Assembly: GCF_002027555.1 (NCBI RefSeq) | Contig: NZ_MXAP01000049.1 | Location: 1 to 29,412, forward strand | Direction of reading: 5' to 3' | Length of the DNA stretch: 29,412 nt | From: Moraxella equi | GTDB lineage: Bacteria; Pseudomonadota; Gammaproteobacteria; Pseudomonadales; Moraxellaceae | In this document: positions 7,804-14,990 of the stretch, piece by piece | How the letters are laid out: each line of letters starts with the position of its first letter | How positions within the stretch are numbered: position 1 is the stretch's first letter | The notes under the pieces: model-generated | What the model saw: only the letters and a program-made list of their open reading frames with translations | What the model was told of the DNA's origin: nothing | Databases searched by the model: none | Program-made: the position numbers and the translations under genes

Positions 7804-9245
7804 ACTTTCATACCCTACTTGACCGCATTTTTAAAAAACGTCTAAGTTTTAGCATTTTTGTGCGGATATGGCTCACCTTTGCCTTGATTACCCTGTTGTC
7901 ATCGTCCCTTGCCCTATATTATGTCCAAAAAACGGTGCGACCGTCCGCCAAACGGGTGGTAGAAGACAGCCTTGTGGATACATCGATGCTACTGTCGCAC
8001 ATTGTGGCAGATGACGTGGCAGACTTATCAAAAGATGAATTAAATCAAACGCTTAACGCCAAATTATCCCACGCCTTTACCAACCCTGATGAACCGCTTT
8101 GGTATCATCAAAAATCCAAAAGCACCTACCACATCTATGTCACGGACAGCACAGGCGTGGTCATCTATGACAGTCGTGGGGCAAGCGTGGGGGCGGATTT
8201 TAGCCGTTGGAATGACGTGTATCTGACCTTGCGTGGCAAATACGGGGCAAGAAGCACTGACATCGGCGGGCATTCGGTCATGTATGTGGCAAGCCCGATT
8301 GTCTCGGACGGGCAGATAATTGGCGTGGCATCCGTTGGCAAGCCCACCCAAACGCTCATTCCCTACATCAACAAAAGCACCGATGAAATTATTAAGATTA
8401 TCTTAACCATTATGGTAATCACGCTTGCCACCGCCACGCTCATGGCATGGTGGTTAAGACGTAGCATAGACAGCGTGAACCGCTACACTAAAGGGCTTGC
8501 CAGCACCGCTCCGCCCCATTTTTATCTTGGGCGAGAGCTAAACGAGCTTATGGCAAGCATTCACGCCATGAAAGACACCATAGAAAACAAGGCGTACGTG
8601 AGCGAGTACGTCCACACGCTCACGCATGAGCTAAAATCCCCCCTGACCGCCATTCGTGCCAGTAGCGAGATTTTGACGGGCGAGCTGAGCCTTGCCGAGC
8701 GTGAGCAGTTTACGGGCATTATCCTATCGCAAACGGACAAATTGACCGCCTTAGTGGACAAACTTTTAACCCTTGCCAAGATTGAACAGCCCACCTTTAA
8801 ACTTGCCATGAGCGATGTTGATTTGGATGCACTCATTCAAACCTACCTAAATCAGCAGTCGGCAACCCTAAAACAGCTTGGCAGAACCGTGCAATTTACC
8901 AAAAGTGGTATTCATATCCGTGCCGATGAATTTTGGCTGACCCAAGCGGTGCAAAACGTCATTGACAACGCCATTTATTATGGCAAAAGTGCGATAGCCA
9001 TTCATATAAGCCAAACCGAGACAGACACGCTGATTTGCATCAAAAATGACAGCGACACGCTGGACGACTTTATCATCAAGCGAGCCTTTGAGCGGTATTT
9101 TAGCATGGGCAACAGCCACCGCCAAAAAAGCACAGGGCTTGGGCTAACCCTTGTCAAGCAAGTGATAGAGCTACATGGCGGGGCAGTGAGTTTTGGGCAG
9201 GATAAGGGCAACGATGTGGTTGTGGTGATGAGTGTGCCGCGCTGA
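7797..9245 (+). CDS. creC: Sensor histidine kinase CreC
   Basis: 482-aa inner-membrane kinase that would phosphorylate CreB. One helix near residues 20-45 (FALITLLSSSLALYYV) and a second near 195-215 (IILTIMVITLATATLMAWWL) bracket a periplasmic sensor domain with a PAS/Cache-like pattern. A HAMP-like linker, the phospho-acceptor H277 in YVHTLTHELKSPLTA, the N-box QAVQNVIDNAIYYG and the G-box STGLGLTLVKQVIELHGG follow. The start is GTG, overlapping the end of creB by seven bases, with GAGG eight bases upstream. Length fits CreC (about 474 aa in E. coli). No DxG-type F/G1 motif is obvious where DNAIYYGKSAIAIHI leads to CIKNDSDTLD, where the family usually has a D-x-G; ND-S-D stands in its place. 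Confidence 0.82.
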   Translation: MLNFHTLLDRIFKKRLSFSIFVRIWLTFALITLLSSSLALYYVQKTVRPSAKRVVEDSLVDTSMLLSHIVADDVADLSKDELNQTLNAKLSHAFTNPDEPLWYHQKSKSTYHIYVTDSTGVVIYDSRGASVGADFSRWNDVYLTLRGKYGARSTDIGGHSVMYVASPIVSDGQIIGVASVGKPTQTLIPYINKSTDEIIKIILTIMVITLATATLMAWWLRRSIDSVNRYTKGLASTAPPHFYLGRELNELMASIHAMKDTIENKAYVSEYVHTLTHELKSPLTAIRASSEILTGELSLAEREQFTGIILSQTDKLTALVDKLLTLAKIEQPTFKLAMSDVDLDALIQTYLNQQSATLKQLGRTVQFTKSGIHIRADEFWLTQAVQNVIDNAIYYGKSAIAIHISQTETDTLICIKNDSDTLDDFIIKRAFERYFSMGNSHRQKSTGLGLTLVKQVIELHGGAVSFGQDKGNDVVVVMSVPR

Positions 9246-9338
9246 TTTCACACATTTTCCATAAAACCGCCCCATTTTTCCATCATTTTTGCACACTTGA
9301 ATTTTACAATAGCTTCATCTTATTGATGGAGTAAAAAA

Positions 9339-10976
9339 ATGCAAAAATTCTTATTTATCAAACTTGCCATCATTGGCACACTTTGTTTGTTTTTTGTCAT
9401 TGCCTTGATGATGATAAACGGGCTGGTCAATGAACGCAAAGCCTATGCCGACACCGTCATTGACGAAATCGCTCAAACCCAAATCGGCAAACAAACGCTC
9501 ATCACGCCCTTTATCGTCATTGACGACAACGGCTCATTGACCCCTGTACTGGCGGACAGTAGCACCATCACAGGCGACTTGGCGGTCAAGGACGACCAGT
9601 ATGCACGGGGCATTTATAAGGCGACCAGTTATCAAGGGGCGTTTGCCATCAAGCAAAGCTACACCTTGCCAAGCCTGACCGCCAATCCCCAGCCCCAAAC
9701 AGCTCAAACTGCCCCAAGCGTTCAGACTAGCCAAACACAGCCCACCCAAACAGGGCAAGGCGTGCCATTTGCCCCATCGCAAGCCATCGTTCAAGCCCCT
9801 ACTCAAACTGCTACCCAAACCACCACCCCCAAACCAACGAAACCCAAAACCGCCACGCTCATTATCCCCATCTCTGACCTGCGGGGTGTGGTGCTACCAA
9901 CGGTAACGGCGGACGGCAAAGAAGTGTTGGCAAAATTTGCCGACAAAGAACTATACGCACTTGGATACAGTAGCAATTATCTGACCGTACCGCTTAACGA
10001 AGTCAAACCCACAATGGAAATTGACTTTAATTTGGAGCTGGCAGGATTGTCGGGCATCAATTTTGTGCCACTTGGGCAAAACAGCAGTTTGTCTTTAAAG
10101 GGTAATTGGACAGAACCAAAATTTTTTGGCAATGCCTTACCCACCCAAAAAACGCTGAACGAAACAGGTTTTGACGCCACTTGGCAAACGCCCTTTTTGG
10201 CACAGCAAAACAACTCATCTTTAAATAGTAATTTTGAAAATTGCGAGCATTGCTCCACCGAACATTTTTCCACCATCAGCACCGATTTTGTGGACACAAG
10301 CAACGCCTACACCAAAACCGACCGCACCATTAAATATGCGTTGATTTTATTGCTGGTGTCGTTTGGGACTTTCTTTTTGTTTGAAGTGATTAAGGGCTTA
10401 AAAATTCACCCCATTCAATATTTGCTGGTATCGTCTGGACTTCTGATTTTTTATGTGTTGTTATTGTCCCTTGCTGAATTGATTGTCTTTTGGCAAGCCT
10501 ATCTAATGGCAAGTGTGGCGTGTGTGAGCTTGATTACTTGGTATGCCAGTTTTATGCTCAAAAGCTCCCTAAGAAGTTTGGTCTTTGGCACGATTTTAAG
10601 TGGGCTGTATGCAGGGTTTTATGTGATTTTGTCCGCCAGCGAAATGAATTTGTTATTAGGTTCGGTGTTCTGTTTTGTATTATTGTTTGTGGTGATGTTT
10701 ATTACCCGTAAGATTGATTGGTATGCCATTGGCAATAAAGCCGATGATATTGATGACAACAATGACCATTATCACGATGACGAAGCCGAACATACCCAAA
10801 CCCCATCCATCAAGGAGTATAAAATGCCACTTTCAATCATCGGTCAATTAAAATCCGACATTCTAAAAAATTTGAATACGGATTATGTGGAATTTGGTTT
10901 TTGGATTTATATTCCAAGTTTAAAAACCTTGCTAAGTTTTGATAAACAAATTTGCCAAACAATGCAATTCATTTAA
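9339..10976 (+). CDS. creD: Inner-membrane protein CreD, with extended linker and C-terminus
   Basis: CreD-family envelope protein, 545 aa against about 450 in E. coli. One N-terminal helix (LAIIGTLCLFFVIALMMING) is followed by a large periplasmic domain starting TLITPFIVI, then a cluster of about five helices from residue 330 (YALILLLVSFGTFFLFEVIK onward). Two oddities: residues about 110-180 form a Pro/Gln/Thr-rich linker inside the periplasmic domain, and after the last helix (KIDWYAIG) an Asp/His-rich stretch and about 50 further residues are added. An AAGGAG plus in-frame ATG lies inside this tail at 10812-10826. GGAG precedes the main ATG at 9339. CreD loss or excess alters envelope stress and beta-lactam responses in other bacteria. 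A terminator follows. Confidence 0.8.
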   Translation: MQKFLFIKLAIIGTLCLFFVIALMMINGLVNERKAYADTVIDEIAQTQIGKQTLITPFIVIDDNGSLTPVLADSSTITGDLAVKDDQYARGIYKATSYQGAFAIKQSYTLPSLTANPQPQTAQTAPSVQTSQTQPTQTGQGVPFAPSQAIVQAPTQTATQTTTPKPTKPKTATLIIPISDLRGVVLPTVTADGKEVLAKFADKELYALGYSSNYLTVPLNEVKPTMEIDFNLELAGLSGINFVPLGQNSSLSLKGNWTEPKFFGNALPTQKTLNETGFDATWQTPFLAQQNNSSLNSNFENCEHCSTEHFSTISTDFVDTSNAYTKTDRTIKYALILLLVSFGTFFLFEVIKGLKIHPIQYLLVSSGLLIFYVLLLSLAELIVFWQAYLMASVACVSLITWYASFMLKSSLRSLVFGTILSGLYAGFYVILSASEMNLLLGSVFCFVLLFVVMFITRKIDWYAIGNKADDIDDNNDHYHDDEAEHTQTPSIKEYKMPLSIIGQLKSDILKNLNTDYVEFGFWIYIPSLKTLLSFDKQICQTMQFI

Positions 10977-10981
10977 TAAAG

Positions 10982-11009
10982 AACCGCTCAATTTTTGGGC
11001 GGTTTTTGC
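10982..11009 (+). terminator. Terminator after creD
   Basis: AACCGCTCA (10982-10990) pairs with TGGGCGGTT (10996-11004), one T:G wobble, loop ATTTT, followed by TTT. The -35 box of the next gene overlaps the T-run. Confidence 0.75.
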
Positions 11010-11034
11010 TTTTGGGATTAAACTTTGCTATACT
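11006..11034 (+). promoter_or_regulatory. Predicted promoter of nqrM
   Basis: TTGCTT (11006-11011), a 17-base spacer, then TATACT (11029-11034). The gene start at 11076 lies about 35 bases past the expected transcription start. Confidence 0.6.
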
Positions 11035-11075
11035 GATATTTGTTATACCAACAAAAACCCTTTGGAGTTGCCACG

Positions 11076-11333
11076 ATGATGTCTGCATTTTTACCCATCT
11101 TTTTTGTTACTTTTGGCGTGTTTGTGCTGTTTTTTTTGTTTATGGGCGTTGGCTATTTGGTACAAAAAAAGCCACTCAAAGGCTCGTGCGGTGGCGTGGC
11201 GACACTAATGGGCGATGAGTTTTGCCAGTTTTGTGGCAACGACCCCAATAAATGCGAAACCCTAACCGAAGACGACAAAAAAGCCATGCTCGCTAACAAA
11301 GCAACATTGGATAAGATTGCCAAAGAGATTTGA
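11076..11333 (+). CDS. nqrM: NqrM-like (DUF539) Na+-NQR maturation protein
   Basis: 85-aa protein with one N-terminal membrane helix (FLPIFFVTFGVFVLFFLFMG) followed by the family hallmark KPLKGSCGG and further cysteines in FCQFCGNDPNKC. NqrM helps insert the iron centre coordinated by NqrD/NqrE in the Na+-translocating NADH:quinone reductase, with its conserved cysteines taking part. The frame is open 36 bases upstream, but GGAG at 11064-11067 fits ATG 11076 (or the next ATG, 11079). In many genomes nqrM lies just after nqrF or apbE. Here it stands alone with its own promoter and terminator, and no nqr genes are in the window. Confidence 0.8.
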   Translation: MMSAFLPIFFVTFGVFVLFFLFMGVGYLVQKKPLKGSCGGVATLMGDEFCQFCGNDPNKCETLTEDDKKAMLANKATLDKIAKEI

Positions 11334-11363
11334 TTTGGTGGTTTTAAAACTTATTTGAATTTT

Positions 11364-11394
11364 AAAAAGGGCGAATTATTTGCCCTTTTTCTTT
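11364..11394 (+). terminator. Terminator after nqrM
   Basis: AAAAAGGGC (11364-11372) pairs perfectly with GCCCTTTTT (11382-11390) around a 9-base loop, ending in a T-run. The A-rich 5' arm would also allow termination from the other strand. Confidence 0.85.
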
Positions 11395-11409
11395 TATGAT
11401 TACTTAACC

Positions 11410-11450
11410 TCAAAATATACCAACAGGCGTGGAAAGCACGCCCCTACAAA
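11410..11450 (-). repeat. Dispersed hairpin repeat, copy 1
   Basis: A 41-base unit with core hairpin GGCGTG-GAAAG-CACGCC. Its reverse complement matches 17838-17878 at 39 of 41 positions. It lies in the 244-base gap between nqrM and the MFS gene. Confidence 0.85.
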
Positions 11451-11542
11451 AGTATCATTTAAAAAATACAGAATTGGTGCAAATTAGGGTCAATTCACTG
11501 TATTTATCCTAAATTTTTCCCTTTTCAAGCCTTATCCTTTTT

Positions 11543-11551
11543 TGTTAAAAT
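11543..11551 (+). promoter_or_regulatory. Extended -10 promoter of the MFS gene
   Basis: TGTTAAAAT is an extended -10 element; only a weak -35 (TTTCAA, 17 bases upstream) is present. Transcription from it would begin about 20 bases before the ATG at 11578, which rules out the in-frame TTG at 11542. Confidence 0.4.
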
Positions 11552-11577
11552 TCTATCTTTACCCACACCAAACCGCC

Positions 11578-12759
11578 ATGCCAAACACCCCACACTCCCA
11601 CTCCGCCCTACCCCTTGCCCTACTTATCATCACGCTTGTGCTGTTGGCGATAAATATGCGGTCGCCAATTGTCATGCTAGGCTCGGTCGCCCCCACACTC
11701 ACAGACGCACTGGGCTTATCGGTGTCCGCCATTGGGCTGTTGGGGTCGCTTCCCATGCCAATGTTTGCCTTTGGGGCTCTGGTTGCTCCCATGCTCGCCA
11801 AGCGTTTTGGGCTAGAAGTTATGATGATGATAAGCGGTGCGGTGTTGGCGGTCGGTGTGCTGTCTCGGGTGTGGCTTGGGGTGAGTGGGCTGTTTGTCGG
11901 TACGGTTGTTTTGTCGCTTGCCATTGGGCTATTAAACGCCCTAACCGCCCCTTTTATCAAAAAATACGCCCCCAATCACATCGCTCTTGCCACAGGCGTA
12001 TTTAGCCTATCCATGTCGGTGTGTGCAGGGCTGTGTGCCTATCTGGTCGTACCACTCATGGGTGTGGTGTCGTGGCAGGTGGCGTTGTCGTGGTGGGGGG
12101 TATTTGCGGTGATGACGTTTTTTATGTTGTTATTTATCAATAAGTTATATCATGCCGACACCGCCCAAACCACAAACACGCCCAGTCATTTTAACGCATG
12201 GAAAAGCAAGGATGCTTGGTATTTGGGCGTGTATATGGGCATACAGTCGTTACTGTTTTATACGGTGGCAAGTTTTTTGCCATCCATTGGCATGGGCTAT
12301 GGGCTAAGTTTGGCAGACGCAAGCGGACTTGCCCTTGCTTTTCAGCTGTCCGCTCCTGTGGCGATATTTTTATTAACCTTTTTAATCAAAAGAAATTTTC
12401 CTATAAAAATCATCGCCTTAGTGGCAAGCCTTGCCAACGTGGTGGGGTCGGGCGGATTTATTTGGTTCCCTGATTGTCTCATGGTTTGGTCGGCACTTAT
12501 GGGCTTTGGCGGGGCGTGTATTTTTACGTTGTCGCTCATGCTGTTTTCTATTCGTACAACACGACTTGACACCGCTCGGGATTTGTCGGGCATGGTGCAG
12601 GCGGTGGGCTATGGCGTGGCGTTTTTTGGCCCGTTGGTGCTGGGTAAATTGTACGAAAAAACAGGCACTTGGGAAGTGTCGCTGTATGTGCTGTTTATTC
12701 TAATGTGTATCAATGTCGGTTTTGGCTGGCTTGCGGGGCGTGGGGATAGGGTGGATTGA
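11578..12759 (+). CDS. MFS transporter, CynX/NimT family
   Basis: 393-aa protein with about 12 hydrophobic helices and no signal peptide. The first helix ends in AINMRSPIVMLGSVAPTL, a pattern typical of the CynX/NimT (cyanate / 2-nitroimidazole transporter) branch of the major facilitator superfamily, and the loop AKRFGLE between helices 2 and 3 matches the MFS motif-A region. A central cytoplasmic loop (HADTAQTTNTPSHFNAWKSK) separates two six-helix halves. The substrate cannot be read from sequence. ATG 11578 has no clear Shine-Dalgarno, but an extended -10 lies just upstream. It has its own terminator and is convergent with the next operon. Confidence 0.85.
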   Translation: MPNTPHSHSALPLALLIITLVLLAINMRSPIVMLGSVAPTLTDALGLSVSAIGLLGSLPMPMFAFGALVAPMLAKRFGLEVMMMISGAVLAVGVLSRVWLGVSGLFVGTVVLSLAIGLLNALTAPFIKKYAPNHIALATGVFSLSMSVCAGLCAYLVVPLMGVVSWQVALSWWGVFAVMTFFMLLFINKLYHADTAQTTNTPSHFNAWKSKDAWYLGVYMGIQSLLFYTVASFLPSIGMGYGLSLADASGLALAFQLSAPVAIFLLTFLIKRNFPIKIIALVASLANVVGSGGFIWFPDCLMVWSALMGFGGACIFTLSLMLFSIRTTRLDTARDLSGMVQAVGYGVAFFGPLVLGKLYEKTGTWEVSLYVLFILMCINVGFGWLAGRGDRVD

Positions 12760-12868
12760 GTGATATGATTGCCTTATGGGATTTGCACGCTGTCATGCCT
12801 GCGTTGGGCAATTGAACTTCTCGCATTTTTGGTGGGGAATAAGGTGGGAGAAATCAGATGGTTTAACC

Positions 12869-12904
12869 AACTTAAAAAGGGCGAGATTTCGCCCTTTTTA
12901 AGTT
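12869..12904. terminator. Bidirectional terminator
   Basis: A perfect 16-bp stem, AACTTAAAAAGGGCGA (12869-12884) with its complement (12889-12904), loop GATT. T-runs occur in both orientations. It separates the MFS gene from the convergent PIN operon, whose last stop codon starts at the next base. Confidence 0.9.
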
Positions 12905-13375
12905 TTAACAAACAGTACCAAATAAATCAGATTGCTCTAAACCGTCATTCTCATCAAAATTAACCAATTCAATCGGTAGTTCAAGCATATCAATAATTCT
13001 TGCTATTTCAATATCAGCACTGAATAGTTTTTTGACACCATTTGCAATGGTAATGCCTAAAATTTGAATATCTACCTTAATAATCTGTTTATCTTTTGAT
13101 TTATTTTTAAAAAAGTCTGTTTTTAATAATTCTCGCATGATATTAGCACTGACGATTGCTGACTTTTTGTCAAAATCGAATTCTTGAATAAAAGAGTGAT
13201 TGGTTGTTAAAAACAGTTCTCGCTCCATATTATTATCCCGCACCATAAATTCTGCCAATACGGGTGTTGGCAAACCAATTTTATGATTTTGTCTCTCCAA
13301 TTGTTGCAATAATAAGCGATATTTTTGTTTATCAGCAACCAAAGCAATCAAAAAATTGTTATCCGCCATTATCAT
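12905..13375 (-). CDS. PIN-domain-like nuclease, second gene of a novel pair
   Basis: 156 aa. Residues fit the PIN fold: D5 in MADNNFLIALV, E42 in PVLAEFMV, D102 in VDIQILGITIA and D121 in LFSADIEIARI, the last resembling the usual TxD motif. It is longer than a typical VapC (about 130 aa) by an insertion between E42 and D102, and has an acidic C-terminal tail (FDENDGLEQSD). The frame stays open to 13399, but ATG 13375 overlaps the upstream stop codon by the ATGA arrangement, places the first Asp at residue 5, and is preferred; ATG 13369 is also possible. Divergence from the VapC at 962-1363 is high. Activity as an RNase is expected from the fold but unproven. Confidence 0.75.
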   Translation of the reverse strand: MIMADNNFLIALVADKQKYRLLLQQLERQNHKIGLPTPVLAEFMVRDNNMERELFLTTNHSFIQEFDFDKKSAIVSANIMRELLKTDFFKNKSKDKQIIKVDIQILGITIANGVKKLFSADIEIARIIDMLELPIELVNFDENDGLEQSDLFGTVC

Positions 13376-14127
13376 GATGAATGACGCTCCATTAGCCAAG
13401 TTTGCTCAGGATTATCCAATGCTCGCCAACCACTTTCACCGCACGCATGAAAGTCGTCCGCCCATTTTGTCAATTCATTTTTATTAGGCAAAACAACAAA
13501 ACTTTGAGCGGTAAATTCAGACAATTTCATTTGCCAACCTGTCAATTGATATTTGGCAATACCTGTAAATTCAATCAAACTATCCGCCAGCCAAAGCCCT
13601 TCCAAATACCCTGCCAATTCATGAGACAATATTTTATTTACTTTAACAGCAACTTGATTGCCATTAGCAAGCAAAATGGTAAAATGGTCAGTATCATCTT
13701 TACCATGTGCAGGTTTTTGCAGTTTGCCAATTAGCGTTTCTGTTTGTTTTATGGTTTTTGTGTATTCTTGATAATCCAAGGTTTCAATTAATTGATTTTC
13801 ACTTTTATTATTTGGCTTTGCCCACAGTTCAGCTTGAATATCAGGATAATATTTGGCGTATTTACGAATGGTTTTTGTCAAAGATTTGTAGGCAGATTTT
13901 ACCATGCCGTTTTGAAAATTTTGCAAAATTTGGGGGTAAAGCTCTTGATTGGCTAGCACAGAAACCACCGCAGAGCCTTGACGAATGCTATCAAATTTTA
14001 GACTATCTTCATTAAGCAGACGAGAAAAATCAGACAATAAAGCCCCCACATCATTTGGATGAATATTATCCAAATCAATGCCAGTCAGTCTGAGTGTGAA
14101 TGTGGCGTAATTGCTATCAGTCATCAT
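13372..14127 (-). CDS. Unknown protein paired with the PIN nuclease
   Basis: 251 aa, soluble, no signal peptide or membrane helix, not recognised. The N-terminus begins with a beta-strand-like TFTLRLTGIDLDNIHPNDVG. The middle is helical and basic (SLTKTIRKYAKYYPDIQAEL). The C-terminal third (FTILLANGNQVAVKV, YQLTGWQMKLSEFTAQSFVV) looks beta-rich. The gene is translationally coupled to the PIN gene by a 4-base ATGA overlap, so its product is the natural candidate partner or antidote. If so it is far larger than ordinary VapB-type antitoxins (70-100 aa), and no ribbon-helix-helix, AbrB or Phd domain is evident. Two ATGs are adjacent at the start. A/T-rich like the PIN gene, unlike the flanking transporter genes. 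Confidence 0.75.
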   Translation of the reverse strand: MMTDSNYATFTLRLTGIDLDNIHPNDVGALLSDFSRLLNEDSLKFDSIRQGSAVVSVLANQELYPQILQNFQNGMVKSAYKSLTKTIRKYAKYYPDIQAELWAKPNNKSENQLIETLDYQEYTKTIKQTETLIGKLQKPAHGKDDTDHFTILLANGNQVAVKVNKILSHELAGYLEGLWLADSLIEFTGIAKYQLTGWQMKLSEFTAQSFVVLPNKNELTKWADDFHACGESGWRALDNPEQTWLMERHSS

Positions 14128-14172
14128 AACGCCCCGTCTAAGTCCAATTAAAGAAAATTATCTAAATATTCT

Positions 14173-14202
14173 ATTATAACACCTTTTGTTTTGATAGTGC
14201 AA
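14173..14202 (-). promoter_or_regulatory. Strong promoter of the PIN pair
   Basis: On the minus strand: TTGCAC (-35, 14197-14202), an 18-base spacer, then TATAAT (-10, 14173-14178), which is also an extended -10 (TGTTATAAT). Leader length is about 40 bases to the ATG at 14127. Confidence 0.75.
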
Positions 14203-14211
14203 TCTATCAAA
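14190..14211. promoter_or_regulatory. Operator-like inverted repeat over the -35 box
   Basis: TTTGATAG (14190-14197) and CTATCAAA (14204-14211) are perfect inverted repeats with a 6-base spacer and overlap the -35 box of the PIN-pair promoter. This is the position expected for an autorepressor, as in toxin-antitoxin operons. Confidence 0.6.
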
Positions 14212-14217
14212 TCCCAA

Positions 14218-14979
14218 TCACACCACATCCACCACAATCGGCCTGCCATTGTGCATTAGCACCGTTACGTCCACGTTATACAGCACTTTCATGTTTTCGG
14301 CCGTTAGCACGTCTTTTGGCGTACCCACAGACACCACTTCGCCCCCTTTCATCATCACAACCGTATCGGCAAATTGGGATGCTTGGTTGATGTCATGTAG
14401 CACGATGACCACCGTTTTGCCACGACTTGCCAGCACCTTCATCTGTCGCATGAGTCGCCCTGCGTGGTACATATCTAGGTTGTTGAGCGGTTCATCAAGC
14501 AAGATATACGGCGTATCTTGGCACACCACCATGGCAATCAGCACACGCTGACGCTGACCGCCCGACAAGTCGGACAAAAACCGCTCCGCCAACATCTCTA
14601 ATTCAAAGGTCGTAATCATCTCCTCCACCTTATCCTTATCCGCCTGTGTGGGTCTGCCCTGATGATAAGGATAACGCCCAAACATGAGTAGCTCACGCAC
14701 ACGCAGTCGCCCCTGAATGTGGTTTTCTTGGGCGAGCATGGCGACCACTTTTGCCATATCACTATCTGTGGCGGTGCTGATGTCATGCCCATCAAAGCTG
14801 ATACAGGCGGATTTGTCCTGCAAAGGATTCATGCGAGCCATCAGGCTAAACAGCGTACTTTTGCCCGCCCCGTTCGCTCCGATGAGTGCGATGATTTGCC
14901 CTGTGGGTAGCTCAAAATTTACGTTTTTTAAAATGGGTAAATCGCCGATGTTGTGGCTGACGTTTTTTACTTTTATCAT
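14218..14979 (-). CDS. Siderophore ABC importer, ATP-binding subunit
   Basis: 253-aa ATPase of the FepC/FatE/FhuC class that powers ferric-siderophore import. Walker A is GANGAGKST (about residues 34-42), the Q-loop follows in MLAQENH, the ABC signature is LSGGQRQR, Walker B is YILLDEPLNNLD and the switch histidine is in VIVLHDINQA. GGGG lies six bases before the ATG. It is the last gene of the minus-strand operon, 11 bases after the CPBP gene. The neighbouring FecCD permeases and the lipoprotein upstream of them fix the class as iron-chelate uptake; the exact siderophore is unknown. Confidence 0.92.
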   Translation of the reverse strand: MIKVKNVSHNIGDLPILKNVNFELPTGQIIALIGANGAGKSTLFSLMARMNPLQDKSACISFDGHDISTATDSDMAKVVAMLAQENHIQGRLRVRELLMFGRYPYHQGRPTQADKDKVEEMITTFELEMLAERFLSDLSGGQRQRVLIAMVVCQDTPYILLDEPLNNLDMYHAGRLMRQMKVLASRGKTVVIVLHDINQASQFADTVVMMKGGEVVSVGTPKDVLTAENMKVLYNVDVTVLMHNGRPIVVDVV

Positions 14980-14990
14980 AAATACCCCAA

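Noticed and set aside
9247..9263. Possible Cre tag (TTCAC-N6-TTCAC) upstream of creD
   Set aside because: TTCAC is followed after six bases by TCCAT, only 3 of 5 matches in the second half; too weak to call.
12769..12963. 64-aa open frame after the MFS gene
   Set aside because: It runs through the 16-bp bidirectional terminator and into the convergent PIN gene; no Shine-Dalgarno site.
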